Shown piece by piece: positions 55,886 through 64,000 of a stretch of DNA of 64,000 nt. The notes beneath the pieces were generated by a model, which ran no database searches, was not told the DNA's origin, and saw nothing but the letters and a program-made list of their open reading frames with translations. Made by a program: the position numbers and the translations under genes. Each line of letters starts with the position of its first letter. Within the stretch, counting starts at the first letter, position 1. This DNA is from Hymenobacter siberiensis (lineage in GTDB: Bacteria > Bacteroidota > Bacteroidia > Cytophagales > Hymenobacteraceae), in NCBI RefSeq assembly GCF_018967845.1, contig NZ_JAHLZZ010000001.1, forward strand, positions 4,030,001-4,094,000, written 5' to 3'.

Positions 55886-56599
55886 ATGAGCAACCAGAAT
55901 TTCGTCACCCTCGCCGTGGCCGATGGCACCGAGATGCGTGCCTACACCGCTTTCCCCAGCAGCACCGGCCCCGTACCGGGCATCATCCTGTTGCAGGAGG
56001 CCTTCGGCGTTAACCACCATATCCGCAGCGTGGCCGACCGGCTGGCGGCGGCCGGCTATGCCGTTATCGCCCCCGAGCTGTTCCACCGCACGGCCGCGCC
56101 AGGCCTGGAAATCGACTACGCCAATTTCGGCACCGAGGCCATGCCCCACTACATGGCCATCAATAACGATGACCTGACTTCGGACCTGCAGGCAGCCTAC
56201 GCCTGGCTGCAAACCCAGCCGCTGGTGAAAGCTGAAAAAATTGGCAGCATCGGCTTTTGCCTGGGCGGCCGGGTATCGTTTCTGGCCAATGCCGTGCTGC
56301 CGCTGGCGGCAGCCGTATCGTACTACGGCGGCGGCACCCACACCATTACCGACCGCGCCAAAGACCTGCACGCCACACACCTCTTTTTCTGGGGCGGGCT
56401 CGATGAGCACATTGGCAAAGCCGATATTAACCAGGTAATTGAGGCGGTGGAAGCGGCTAATAAGCCCTACATCAACACCGTCATCTCCTACGCCGACCAC
56501 GGCTTCCACTGCGACGCACGGGCCAGCTACCACCCTGAAGCCGCCAAAGAAGCCTGGGCGCTGACGCTGGCGTTTTTTGGGGAGAAGCTGGGCGCGTAA
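55886..56599 (+). CDS. Dienelactone hydrolase-family protein
   Basis: A 237-residue alpha/beta hydrolase of the dienelactone hydrolase family. Nucleophile Cys in IGFCLGGRVSF, catalytic His in ADHGFHCDAR and acidic residue probably in FFWGGLDEHIG. Family members open lactone rings in aromatic degradation; no such pathway is adjacent, so the substrate is open. Confidence 0.92.
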   Translation: MSNQNFVTLAVADGTEMRAYTAFPSSTGPVPGIILLQEAFGVNHHIRSVADRLAAAGYAVIAPELFHRTAAPGLEIDYANFGTEAMPHYMAINNDDLTSDLQAAYAWLQTQPLVKAEKIGSIGFCLGGRVSFLANAVLPLAAAVSYYGGGTHTITDRAKDLHATHLFFWGGLDEHIGKADINQVIEAVEAANKPYINTVISYADHGFHCDARASYHPEAAKEAWALTLAFFGEKLGA

Positions 56600-56623
56600 G
56601 CACCGGTGCAGAAGTAAGCGTAT

Positions 56624-56820
56624 GCTCCGGTCCGACCGCCCTAGACGGTCCGACCGGTTGTCGTTAAACCGAAATCGCTGGTGCTTCAACCGGTCAGACC
56701 GCCTAGAGCGGTCGGACCAGCAGGCCCGACTCAAATACGGTTACTTCTGCCCCAGTACTTAAACGCTGATAAAGCGTGACAATAGACCGTCATGCCTCGG
56801 CTGCGCTCGGCATGATGGTC
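56624..56820. repeat. Two palindromic repeats between convergent genes
   Basis: 56624-56720: second copy of the CGGTCCGACCGCC-CTAG repeat, inverted pair with a shorter centre than at 46.98 kb. 56785-56820: hairpin GACCGTCATGCC...GGCATGATGGTC, a short form of the repeat at 28.70 kb, followed by T-rich sequence and probably a terminator for the convergent genes. Confidence 0.8.
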
Positions 56821-56834
56821 TTTTTTGTTCGTGT

Positions 56835-57872
56835 TTACCTGATGACCATCGCCGGCTCTATCACCGGCTGGCGGCCCAGATACTGCGCCATGCTGCTGGC
56901 CAGCACAATCTGCAAGGCATGGTAGAGCATGAGCGGCAGCAGAATAAGCCCCGTGGCGGCGCTGGCCGGAAACAGCAGGCTGGCCATCACACTACCGTGC
57001 ACCAGCGACTTTTTCGAGCCGCAGAAAACGGCCACAATCTGGTCGGCGCGGGGGAAGTGGAGGGCGCGGCTCAGGGCCCAGATGATGCCGAACACCAGCA
57101 GGTACAGCGCCACCATGCCCGCGCCCAGCTTGAAAATATCGGCCGGGCGGTAGCGGCTGAAAATGCCATCGGCGAAGGAATCGCAGAAGGCGGTGAAGAC
57201 GATGAGCAGGATGGTGACCTGGTCGAAGATGCGCAGGCCGGCCTTGTGGCGCTCGGCGAAGGCGTGGAAGCGGGAATTGAGCAGCACCCCCGCCCCTACC
57301 GGCAGCACCACCTGCCACAGCAGCTGCACGGCCAAGCTCCAGAGCTGGCCACCGCCCGTGCTGGTGTGCAGGAAAAAACTGCACAGCAACGGCGTGAGAG
57401 CTATGCCCAACAGACTGGAAATACTGGCGTTGAAAATGGCCGCCGGCAGGTTGCCGCCCGCAATGCTCACCATCACCACCGACGTGGAAACCGTGCTGGG
57501 CAGCGCGCACAGAAAGAAAATGCTTTGCCAAAGCAGCTCGCCGCCTTCAGTCCCAAAAAACGGGTGCACCAGCAGCGCCAGGGCCGGAAACAGCCCGAAC
57601 GTACTCAGCTGCACCAGTGTGTGCAGCCGCCAGTTGCGCATGCCGTCGCGCAGCTTTTCAAAGCTCAGCTTCAGGCCATAAAAGAAAAAAACCAGCGCCA
57701 CGCCCACCGTCGTAATGGCGTGCCACGGCACAGGACTGGCTTTACTGCCCAGGCCGGGCGCGAAGTAGGCCAGCGCCACCACACCCAGCAGCGCCAGCAG
57801 AAACCAGTCGAGCCCGGCGCGGGATAAGAGGGCGGCAAAGCGGTTTGGGGCAGCGGGCGGAATGGGAGTCAT
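56835..57872 (-). CDS. Bile acid:sodium symporter-family (SBF) protein
   Basis: A 345-residue membrane protein with about ten helices. SBF-like features: TTVGVALVFFFYGLKLSFEKL in the second helix, LPSTVSTSVVMVSIAGGNLPAAIFNASISSLLG with the conserved polar break in the fourth helix, and AVFCGSKKSLVHGSVMASLLF in the second repeat. This is the YfeH/SLC10A7-like group, whose substrate is unknown. Confidence 0.88.
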   Translation of the reverse strand: MTPIPPAAPNRFAALLSRAGLDWFLLALLGVVALAYFAPGLGSKASPVPWHAITTVGVALVFFFYGLKLSFEKLRDGMRNWRLHTLVQLSTFGLFPALALLVHPFFGTEGGELLWQSIFFLCALPSTVSTSVVMVSIAGGNLPAAIFNASISSLLGIALTPLLCSFFLHTSTGGGQLWSLAVQLLWQVVLPVGAGVLLNSRFHAFAERHKAGLRIFDQVTILLIVFTAFCDSFADGIFSRYRPADIFKLGAGMVALYLLVFGIIWALSRALHFPRADQIVAVFCGSKKSLVHGSVMASLLFPASAATGLILLPLMLYHALQIVLASSMAQYLGRQPVIEPAMVIR

Positions 57873-57926
57873 AGCGCAAGAATACGCCGGACGGGCCAGG
57901 ATGATGCGGCCGGGCTACGAAAAGGC

Positions 57927-57961
57927 GCCCGTCATCCTGAGTGGAGCGAAGGATGACGGGC
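57927..57961. repeat. GTCATCCTGAG-type hairpin
   Basis: GCCCGTCATCC-TGAGTGGAGCGAA-GGATGACGGGC, a 35-bp hairpin between two minus-strand genes; similar to 24.59 kb. It may act as terminator of the downstream secreted-protein gene. Confidence 0.75.
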
Positions 57962-57969
57962 GGTCCGGC

Positions 57970-58473
57970 CTACTCGTTGGGAACACCGCCGCCCAGGCCG
58001 GGCGCGGCGTTGCCCTGCACGCCCTGTGCATTGGGCACGCCCATTTTCTCTTCGCGCTTACGCTGGTATTTGCCGAACTGGGCGGGGTTGAGTACGTCTT
58101 TGAGGGCTTCGAGGCGCGAGCGGCCGGCACTTTCTACCACGCCGGCCAGCTTGCGCGGGTCGGCGTGGTAGCGCAGCCGGCCGATTTCGACCTGCTCTAC
58201 GGCGCGGCGATTGATGACGCGCACCTTCTCGGTTTGCTGGGGGTTGAGGCCCAGGTTTTGCTGCATGTTGGTGGTGAGGGCGTTGGCTTTGGCATCGATA
58301 ACGGCATCGGGCGGCGAAACCACGAAGGGCTCGGCTGGCACGGTGGTTTTGATTTTGACGCTGGGCTGACCGGCGGGCTTCACCTTGGTTTTGACGGTGG
58401 CCTGCGCCTGGGCGGCCGGAGCCGCCGACAACAGGGCCAGGGCCAGCAGCGGCGAGAGCAACAAAAATTTCAT
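57970..58473 (-). CDS. Secreted helical protein of unknown function
   Basis: A 167-residue protein with signal peptide (KFLLLSPLLALALLSAAPAAQAQ). The mature part has a Lys/Val-rich linker and then helices: NLGLNPQQTEKVRVINRRAVEQV, with an LxxxQ motif reminiscent of Spy/CpxP-type proteins, and RSRLEALKDVLNPAQFGKYQ. The family assignment is tentative. ATG 58473 is set by the signal peptide. Confidence 0.6.
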   Translation of the reverse strand: MKFLLLSPLLALALLSAAPAAQAQATVKTKVKPAGQPSVKIKTTVPAEPFVVSPPDAVIDAKANALTTNMQQNLGLNPQQTEKVRVINRRAVEQVEIGRLRYHADPRKLAGVVESAGRSRLEALKDVLNPAQFGKYQRKREEKMGVPNAQGVQGNAAPGLGGGVPNE

Positions 58474-58662
58474 AGAAAAGCGAAAAAGCAAAAAGCAGCG
58501 CCCGGAAACATAGCGCTATGAAAGAGTAAATATCGACCAAAAGCCCGGCTCATATCGTGCCGAACGCCTTTCCACGCATCTTTCGTGCCAGCGAACCCCG
58601 AAAATTCGGGCCTCCCCGGCTCAGCTTGCAACCTTTGGGCTGCTTTTTCCATACTACTGACT

Positions 58663-59706
58663 ATGAAACAAGCCAAACGCTCGAAATCAAACTGGCTGCT
58701 GGCCGCCGGCCTCGGCGCGGCTACGCTGGCCGCCACCCTGTGGGGCAACCGCCGGGGCTCCTACGACCTGAGCCGCCGCGTGGTGCTCATCACCGGCGGC
58801 TCGCGCGGGCTGGGCCTCGTGCTGGCCCGCCAGGCCGTGGCCGAAGGCGCCCGCGTGGCCATCTGCGCCCGCGATGAAGCCGAACTGGCCCGCGCCCGCC
58901 AGGACCTGCTAATGGCCGGCGCCGCCGAGGCCGACGTGCTCACGCTCTCCCGCGACGTCACCAACGAAGTCGAGGTACGCACGATGGTAGCCGAAGTCGA
59001 AAGCCGTCTCGGGCCGGTTGATGTACTCGTGAACAACGCCGGCATCATCACCGCCGGCCCACTGGACAACATGGATTCGCGCGACTTTGAGGAGTCGATG
59101 GCCGTGCACTTCTGGGCGGCGCTGCACGCCATGCAGGCGGTGCTGCCCAGCATGCGGCGGCGCGGCGCGGGTCGCATCGTCAATATCTCGTCGCTGGGCG
59201 GCAAGGTGGCGCTGCCCCACATGGCCCCGTACAGCGCCAGCAAGTTTGCGCTGGTGGGCTTGTCCGAAGGTTTCCGGGCCGAGCTGCGCCAGCACGGCAT
59301 TTCGGTGACCACCGTGTGCCCTGGCCTGCTGCGCACCGGCAGCCAGGACCACGCGCTGGTGAAGGGCCAGCAGCAGAAGGCGTTTGCCTGGTTCAGCATT
59401 GCCGATGCGCTGCCCGGCTTCACGCTCAGCGCCGAGCAGGCCGCCCGCCAAATCTGGAACGCCTGCCGCCGGGGCGACGGCGAGGTCATTCTGTCGCTGC
59501 CCGCCAAGTTTCTGGCGGCCTTCCACGGCCTGCTGCCCGGCACCACCACCGACATTCTGAGCTGGATGAACCGCGCCCTGCCCGCCACCGGCGAAAGCCC
59601 GGCCGCCAACGTGCGCCGCACCGGCTTCGAGAGTGAGTCGGACATTACCCGCTCGCCCCTCACGGCGCTCACCCGCAAAGCCGCCGCAAAAAACAACGAG
59701 CTATAA
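58663..59706 (+). CDS. Short-chain dehydrogenase/reductase with N-terminal membrane anchor
   Basis: A 347-residue SDR. After a hydrophobic N-terminal segment (LLAAGLGAATLAATLWG) the Rossmann fold carries TGGSRGLGL (cofactor), NNAGI, and the catalytic YSASK with upstream Ser (NISSLGG). The R-rich region after the Gly motif (ICARDEAEL) suggests NADP. A C-terminal extension of about 90 residues follows. Substrate unknown. Confidence 0.93.
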   Translation: MKQAKRSKSNWLLAAGLGAATLAATLWGNRRGSYDLSRRVVLITGGSRGLGLVLARQAVAEGARVAICARDEAELARARQDLLMAGAAEADVLTLSRDVTNEVEVRTMVAEVESRLGPVDVLVNNAGIITAGPLDNMDSRDFEESMAVHFWAALHAMQAVLPSMRRRGAGRIVNISSLGGKVALPHMAPYSASKFALVGLSEGFRAELRQHGISVTTVCPGLLRTGSQDHALVKGQQQKAFAWFSIADALPGFTLSAEQAARQIWNACRRGDGEVILSLPAKFLAAFHGLLPGTTTDILSWMNRALPATGESPAANVRRTGFESESDITRSPLTALTRKAAAKNNEL

Positions 59707-59716
59707 GCCCAAATAC

Positions 59717-59793
59717 CCCGAATAGGCAGTTCGGCCCGCCAAAACGATTCCAAGCGGATTGTTCTGGCGGACCGAATTACCTATTTGGGGTTT
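59717..59793. terminator. Long hairpin terminator after the SDR gene
   Basis: Imperfect inverted repeat CCGAATAGGCAGTTCGGCCC...GGACCGAATTACCTATTTGG followed by TTTTCGTTTTT. Typical rho-independent layout. Confidence 0.7.
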
Positions 59794-60193
59794 TCGTTTT
59801 TACGGCGCATCCTGCGCCCTGCGTATTTCCGTTGAGCTTATTCTAGGGCATTGATTTCGGTCGCGGCATTGCCACGCCATTAACAGTTACGAAATCCTGT
59901 TTCCGGGGCTGTTGACGCTACTATTGTGGCTGCTGGCACGGCAGTAGCACTTGGACGACGGGCGGCGATTTGAGCTGTTTCTGAGCAGTTGTATACTGTT
60001 GCAACTGCTGGTGGGCTTTATCAAGATTACCTGATGATTTATCGCGGCTGGGGCTCACAGCCATTCAGTGGGCTTGCGTGGCGGGGCTGGGGTATTATGG
60101 GTGGGGGTGGGTGCGGGAGGACGGAGTAAAAAGAAAAACAGACTTTTCTTCGGCATCCGTTCGTTAGTTTCTCGGTACACGTTCAGCGGTCTT
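59794..60193 (+). other. Spacer with possible membrane-protein relic
   Basis: 400 bp. A frame at 59873-60032 reads HAINSYEILFPGLLTLLLWLL, then a TAG at 59945, then HLDDGRRFELFLSSCILLQLLVGFIKIT. This looks like the C-terminal end of a prolipoprotein diacylglyceryl transferase-like membrane protein, without the rest. The similarity is weak and it could be chance. Confidence 0.3.
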
Positions 60194-60622
60194 ATGAAAT
60201 TACTTCTTTTGCTTGTGCTGTTGCCTTTCGGCCTCTCGGCGCAGAAGCTGGATAGTTGCGGCCTCAACAACCGTTCCTTGCTGAATGCGCAGGAGGCAGC
60301 CTATTTCAACACGCGCCATGAGGATACGCGCGGGGAATTCAGCTTTCTAAATAAGCGCCTGATATTCATCACGGGTGAAGCAGGAGGCATGCTGGGCAGC
60401 AAACGTGGCTATTTCGACGATGTGAAAAAATGGCAGGCTGCGTATAAGCGTAACGACGTCGGGGGCTCCAGCCTGATAGTGCTTACCGAAGCCCAACGGC
60501 TGCAATCGAACGGATACGATGCCATTGTCACCTACTGGACAATAGTTCATCCTTCGGCCGACCATATAATCAAGCGGGTCAACCGAAAGGCGACAAAGCA
60601 CCAGTATCCCTTACCCGATTGA
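60194..60622 (+). CDS. Small exported protein of unknown function
   Basis: A 142-residue protein with signal peptide (KLLLLLVLLPFGLSAQ). The mature domain contains FSFLNKRLIFITGEAGGMLGSKRGYFDDVKKW and ends with HQYPLPD. No family recognised. Composition is closer to the genome average than the AT-rich island. ATG 60194 set by the signal peptide. Confidence 0.7.
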   Translation: MKLLLLLVLLPFGLSAQKLDSCGLNNRSLLNAQEAAYFNTRHEDTRGEFSFLNKRLIFITGEAGGMLGSKRGYFDDVKKWQAAYKRNDVGGSSLIVLTEAQRLQSNGYDAIVTYWTIVHPSADHIIKRVNRKATKHQYPLPD

Positions 60623-60731
60623 CCCTCCTTCCCATGTTAGCGCATCAATACATTTATTGCGATTTCACGCTCGGGCTGCTCTCACAGTGCCTGCGCCGCA
60701 TCGATGCCAGCCGGGCAATAATAGTCTCTGC

Positions 60732-61220
60732 ATGAAATACTTGTTTGTCAGCTGGCTAGTGCTGCTTGTAAACAGCATATCCACCCACGCCCAGTACCTC
60801 CCATTCCACGGCGGCGAATACCTCGACACCACCACCACCCGCAACCCCGCCTGCGCAAAGACCATGACGCTGCCCTACTTCGCCGTGGATGGAAAGTACC
60901 CGCGCAGCTCGGCCACACTGGTGCGCGAGGCCACCGCCTTTCTACAGCGCGGCAACCGCAAATTTGGCGGCAGCGGCTACCTCACGTTTCGTTTTGTGGT
61001 CGATTGCGCGGGGTTTCGGCAGCCGATGACGCAGGTGCTGCAAACCGATGCGAGTTACGCAGCCATTCACTTCCGCCCGGAGCTGGTGCAGGAGCTGTAC
61101 GCCTTTCTGAAAACGCTGAAGGACTGGCGAATGGTCACCTATAGCGACCACGCCGTGAGCTACTTCACCTATTTAACGTTCAAGCTAACCGATGGAAAAG
61201 TGGTGGCCGTTATTCCTTAG
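60732..61220 (+). CDS. Exported protein with TonB C-terminal-like domain
   Basis: A 162-residue exported protein (signal YLFVSWLVLLVNSISTHAQ). The mature part, FGGSGYLTFRFVVDCAGFRQPMTQVLQTDASYAA and FLKTLKDWRMVTYSDHAVSYFTYLTFKLTDGKVV, has the strand-helix-strand pattern of small TonB_C-like domains (a VxFVVxxxGxxxxxxV strand pair). It has no membrane anchor beyond the signal peptide. The start of the next gene overlaps its end by 29 nt. Confidence 0.6.
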   Translation: MKYLFVSWLVLLVNSISTHAQYLPFHGGEYLDTTTTRNPACAKTMTLPYFAVDGKYPRSSATLVREATAFLQRGNRKFGGSGYLTFRFVVDCAGFRQPMTQVLQTDASYAAIHFRPELVQELYAFLKTLKDWRMVTYSDHAVSYFTYLTFKLTDGKVVAVIP

Positions 61221-62058
61221 CCTGCTGGTTCCGGCTTGTCGCGGCTATGGCCAGGCACTGGCTGCCGCCGGCATCCCGCCGCTGGCGGCGGCGTGTGGCA
61301 GCAAAGCCTACCAAGACAGCCTCGTGGCCCGGTACCTCGACCGGGGCGCGCACCGCGTCAGCTACCTCAGCCCGCAGTGGGGACAGTATTGCGACAGCCT
61401 GATTGCGGCCTGCCCCAACATTGCCTACGCCTACCAGCAGAAGGCCATGCCGCTGATTAAATGCGGCGACTACGCCCAGGCTTTCCCACTGGTAGACAAG
61501 GCCGTGGCGCTCGATGCAAACCGCTGGCTGGCCTACCGGGGCTTCCTCAAGTGCATTTTCACGAAGGATTATACCGGGGCCATTACCGATTTCCAGCGCG
61601 TGGCCAGGCTCAAGCCCAACGGCCGCGAGATGGACCACACGTATCCGTTTTTCGAGGGTATTTGTGAGCTGGAGCGGGGGCATTACCAGCTGGCCGAAAC
61701 CGCGCTGGCCCAAGATATGGCCTTGCAGCGCGGCCCCGACGGCCAGGGCCCGGTTCACTTCAACACGCTATTCTATGCCGGCGTGACGGCCGCCCGGCTC
61801 AAGCAATCCACCCAGGCGCAATTCTACTTACAACAGTGCCTGAAAGCCTATCCGCAACATCCGGAGGCCAATTATTACCTGGCGCTCACCTACCAGGCGC
61901 AGGGCCAGCCAGCCTTGGCCCGCCAGCATCTGGAAGCCGCGCAACGGGCCCTGATTGGCGGCTACCGGCTGAATGAGGACAATATTTTCTACACCAACTA
62001 CCCGGAGCAGATAACAGAGTTCGAAGTGACGCAGGCGCTAAAGGAAATCAATGAGTAA
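61192..62058 (+). CDS. Exported TPR-repeat protein
   Basis: A 288-residue exported protein with at least three TPR-like helix pairs (AYAYQQKAMPLIKCGDYAQAFPLVDKAVALD; YTGAITDFQRVARLKPN; AQFYLQQCLKAYPQHPEANYYLALTYQAQGQPALARQHLEAA). Signal peptide WWPLFLSLLVPACRGYGQ; the Cys may be lipidated. It overlaps the upstream TonB_C-like gene by 29 nt, so translation is coupled. Confidence 0.85.
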   Translation: MEKWWPLFLSLLVPACRGYGQALAAAGIPPLAAACGSKAYQDSLVARYLDRGAHRVSYLSPQWGQYCDSLIAACPNIAYAYQQKAMPLIKCGDYAQAFPLVDKAVALDANRWLAYRGFLKCIFTKDYTGAITDFQRVARLKPNGREMDHTYPFFEGICELERGHYQLAETALAQDMALQRGPDGQGPVHFNTLFYAGVTAARLKQSTQAQFYLQQCLKAYPQHPEANYYLALTYQAQGQPALARQHLEAAQRALIGGYRLNEDNIFYTNYPEQITEFEVTQALKEINE

Positions 62059-62159
62059 CCAATTGATTTACAAAGATTTTACATCTTACATCATGTAATT
62101 TCTGTCAACGCAGGAATTGGCTATGATTTGGGCATTACCCGGCGGGCATCGGCCTGGCC
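62059..62159. other. Short spacer between convergent genes
   Basis: 101 bp with the weak dyad TTACATCTTACATCATGTAA; nothing else seen. Confidence 0.4.
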
Positions 62160-63014
62160 TCAACCGCCGGCGGCCTGGGCGGCAGGCACTAAAGCGGGCG
62201 CAGGCTGGCACTTCGGGCAGAGGTAGGTGGCCCGGCCGCCCACGTAGTATTTCTCGATTTTCACCTTCGGGTGGCGCGGGCAGAAGGTGTGCGCGTCGGA
62301 GCCGGGCGTAGCCGAGTCGTCCCACTCGCGGGCGTGGATAAGGAATCTCTTGGGGAAATATTTATAGTTGGCCTCGTGGGCAATGGCCGTGGTGAGCACC
62401 AGCTGAATGGCGGCGTGGAGGGCTTTAAATTCGGTTGAGGATAACGAAGCACCCAGCCGCTCGGGATGAATTTTGGCCTGAAACAGCACCTCGTCCACAA
62501 TCCAGTTGCCGAGGCCGGCGGTGATGCCCTGGTCGAGGAGCAGCGGCTTGAGCAGCGTTTTGCGGCGGCTGATTTTGGCCTGCAATTCGGCGGCGGTGAT
62601 GGCGAGGGCATCGGGGCCGATTTTTTTGGCGGCCTGGTGGGCGGCGGCGCTTTCAGCGAGGCGGATACGGCCGAATTTGCGCGGGTCGATGAAGGCCAGG
62701 CGCAGGCCCGAATCGTCGAGGTGCAGGGCCACGCGGGTGAAGCGCGGGGCGTCGGGCTCGTCGCGGTAGGCGCCGATGTCGCCGGTCATGCCGAAGTGCA
62801 GCACCAGCACCTGGCCGTTATCGAGCTCCACAAAGCAGTTTTTGCCCAAGCGGCTGGTGCCCGTGATGGTGCGGCCCACCAGGCCGGCACGGAGCTGGTC
62901 TTCAGGCGTGGCCAGCACGTGGGCATCGTTCACCTGCACGGCGGCAATGGTCTGGCCCACGGCAATTTCGTCGATAAAGCGGCGGTAGGTTTCGACTTCG
63001 GGTAACTCGGGCAC
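62160..63014 (-). CDS. mutM: Fpg/Nei-family DNA glycosylase
   Basis: A 284-residue base-excision glycosylase/AP lyase. GTG 63014 gives MPELPEVETYRR with the N-terminal Pro nucleophile and Glu. Further features: LGKNCFVELD, HFGMTG, the helix-two-turn-helix LLDQGITAGLGNWIVDEVLF and a C-terminal zinc finger. The finger reads FCPRHPKV...GGRATYLCPKCQ, so its second ligand is His rather than Cys (CxxH...CxxC). 8-oxoguanine or oxidised pyrimidine specificity cannot be fixed. The frame is open further upstream to 63104, but the canonical N-terminus decides the start. Confidence 0.94.
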   Translation of the reverse strand: MPELPEVETYRRFIDEIAVGQTIAAVQVNDAHVLATPEDQLRAGLVGRTITGTSRLGKNCFVELDNGQVLVLHFGMTGDIGAYRDEPDAPRFTRVALHLDDSGLRLAFIDPRKFGRIRLAESAAAHQAAKKIGPDALAITAAELQAKISRRKTLLKPLLLDQGITAGLGNWIVDEVLFQAKIHPERLGASLSSTEFKALHAAIQLVLTTAIAHEANYKYFPKRFLIHAREWDDSATPGSDAHTFCPRHPKVKIEKYYVGGRATYLCPKCQPAPALVPAAQAAGG

Positions 63015-63058
63015 TTGGGAAGGGTTGAGTTTTGAGGGTTGAATGTTGAAAAAGGCCG

Positions 63059-63200
63059 TCATGCCGAGTGCAGCCGAAACATGACGCACGGGGAAGTAAC
63101 TCAATCGATTGGTTTACTACTGCACGCGAGATGCTTCGGCTGCGCGGACGCCAGATGAAGCATGATATTCTTTTTCTGGCTCATTAACAGAAACAAGCCA
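63059..63200. repeat. Degenerate copy of the GTCATGCTGAGCGCAGCCGA repeat
   Basis: GTCATGCCGAGTGCAGCCGAA (63059) and GATGCTTCGGCTGCGCGGAC (63128) are diverged arms of the 28.70-kb repeat, with a different centre. It lies between the mutM and PhzF genes. Confidence 0.6.
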
Positions 63201-63220
63201 GGCGCGGTTGCCTTCCCTGC

Positions 63221-64000
63221 CTACAAACCTCCGCGCAGCCCGCCTTCCAGCACCACCACGCCGGTGCCGCCAATCTGCACCGCTGCAATGGCCTCGCGCG
63301 GGCCGCTGATGCGAACCTGCACCGCGCCGGCCCGGTCCATGTCGTGGCCCTGCTCGGCGATAAACTCGGGCGAGTTGATATAGCCGTGGTGCCAAAGATA
63401 GGCCGCCATGCCGCCGGTGGCCGAGCCCGTGACGGGGTCTTCCGACACGTCGGGCGGGGTGCCGAAGTGGCGGGCGAAGGTGTGGCCCGCCGGCGTGGCC
63501 CCGCCCAGGCAAAACAGGTGCGGACTGAAGAAGTCGCTGGTGGCGCGGTAGCGGCCCAGGCCGGCGGCGTCGGCTACGTGAGCGCGGCGCAGGGCGGCGT
63601 GGTCACGTAGCAGTATCATGAGCTGCGGCGTGCCGGTGCTCACCGTCTGGATGGGCGCGCCGGGCAGCAGGTCATCGTGTCTGAGGCCGAAGAGCGGCAG
63701 CACCGCTTCCGGCGCGTGCATGGCCCCAAAAATTGGTTGCCGCTGCGTCATCCAGACCAGGGCCGGGGCCCCGGCCGCACCCGGCAGTACATCGACCCGA
63801 ATGGGCCCGTGCAGCAGGTGCAGCGTGAGCGTGAGGGCCCCGCCGGAAGCGGGCAGCGCCACCCGGCCCGCGTGCAGCAGCGCCGTAATGGTGGCAATAG
63901 TGGGGTGCCCGGCCAGCGGAATTTCCTCGGCCGGCGTGAAAAAGCGCACCGTGAATTCGGTGCTGCCGGGCGCGGCGCGGTTCACAAAAGCGGTTTCCGA
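63221..64000 (-). CDS. PhzF-family isomerase/epimerase (5' end outside window)
   Basis: At least 259 residues of a PhzF-like protein, cut by the right window edge. The visible start SETAFVN contains the family's catalytic Glu. The two-fold repeated fold follows (PLAGHPTIATITALL, then SEDPVTGSATGGMAAYLWHHG). These proteins are isomerases or of unknown function, and most have no link to phenazines. No phenazine genes are in the window. Confidence 0.92.
   Translation of the reverse strand, partial: SETAFVNRAAPGSTEFTVRFFTPAEEIPLAGHPTIATITALLHAGRVALPASGGALTLTLHLLHGPIRVDVLPGAAGAPALVWMTQRQPIFGAMHAPEAVLPLFGLRHDDLLPGAPIQTVSTGTPQLMILLRDHAALRRAHVADAAGLGRYRATSDFFSPHLFCLGGATPAGHTFARHFGTPPDVSEDPVTGSATGGMAAYLWHHGYINSPEFIAEQGHDMDRAGAVQVRISGPREAIAAVQIGGTGVVVLEGGLRGGL

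Noticed and set aside
63221..64000. Phenazine biosynthesis locus
   Set aside because: Only a single PhzF-family gene is present; most PhzF homologues are unrelated to phenazines and no other phz gene is visible.

Overview
The window looks like chromosome of a high-GC Bacteroidota, most probably a Hymenobacter-like member of the Cytophagales. Reasons: the gene families and their arrangement (split transketolase, Mpl, RqcH-like NFACT protein, TonB/PepSY iron genes, ECF sigma modules), rarely visible Shine-Dalgarno sequences, a TTG-N20-TAnnTTTG promoter in front of the tRNA gene, and many dispersed palindromic repeats. All identifications rest on reading the sequence; no database was searched.

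Layout. 1-4.3 kb: CheB-CheR-PAS fusion (cut by the left edge), stand-alone CheB, STAS-like protein. 4.9-7.2 kb: DoxX protein and ABC exporter. 7.3-10.3 kb: PPK2 kinase, then a VIT-type metal transporter divergent from a Dps ferritin, and a low-affinity iron permease with an amber codon. 10.5-19 kb: tRNA-Leu(GAG), NFACT protein, cupin, MBL hydrolase, a CheY next to a 1,217-residue hybrid histidine kinase, glycosyltransferase. 19.2-31 kb: amidase, a dead IS4-type element, OmpA-like protein, miaA, pfkA, TerB-like protein, aminotransferase, an ECF sigma/anti-sigma/Spy-like operon.

30.7-37.65 kb is the most interesting part. A small SSB gene and a tyrosine recombinase (29 bp apart, same strand) are followed by an AT-rich array of single-gene cassettes: a beta-propeller-like protein, a lipocalin-like protein (interrupted), a class C beta-lactamase-family hydrolase (split by a 981-bp IS that can be removed exactly) and a CPBP protease. 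Each gene is followed by a 136-203 bp imperfect inverted repeat. The first nine bases of each cassette are the reverse complement of the nine bases that open its own trailing repeat, two cassettes matching 9/9. This is the logic of integron attC cassettes, but with a non-canonical core and a recombinase that is not an obvious IntI.

37.7-48.5 kb: the two transketolase subunits, separated by a DUF559 nuclease bracketed by inverted repeats and by a VWA-domain gene with a palindrome at its start codon; then Bcp peroxiredoxin, M23 peptidase, FAH-family hydrolase, M48 peptidase lipoprotein, an unknown lipoprotein with an overlapping 31-codon ORF, and Mpl. 48.9-51.5 kb: replicative helicase DnaB carrying a 342-residue intein with a LAGLIDADG endonuclease in its P-loop. 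51.5-56 kb: small membrane protein, TauE, then a decayed stretch (frameshifted PepSY protein, 5'-truncated TonB receptor, luciferase-like oxidoreductase with two ambers). 56-64 kb: dienelactone hydrolase, bile-acid-symporter-like protein, secreted protein, SDR, three small secreted/TPR proteins, Fpg/MutM and a PhzF protein cut by the right edge.

At least six in-frame stops and two or three homopolymer frameshifts occur in otherwise intact genes. They are either real decay or residual assembly error, and should be resolved before any pseudogene call is trusted.
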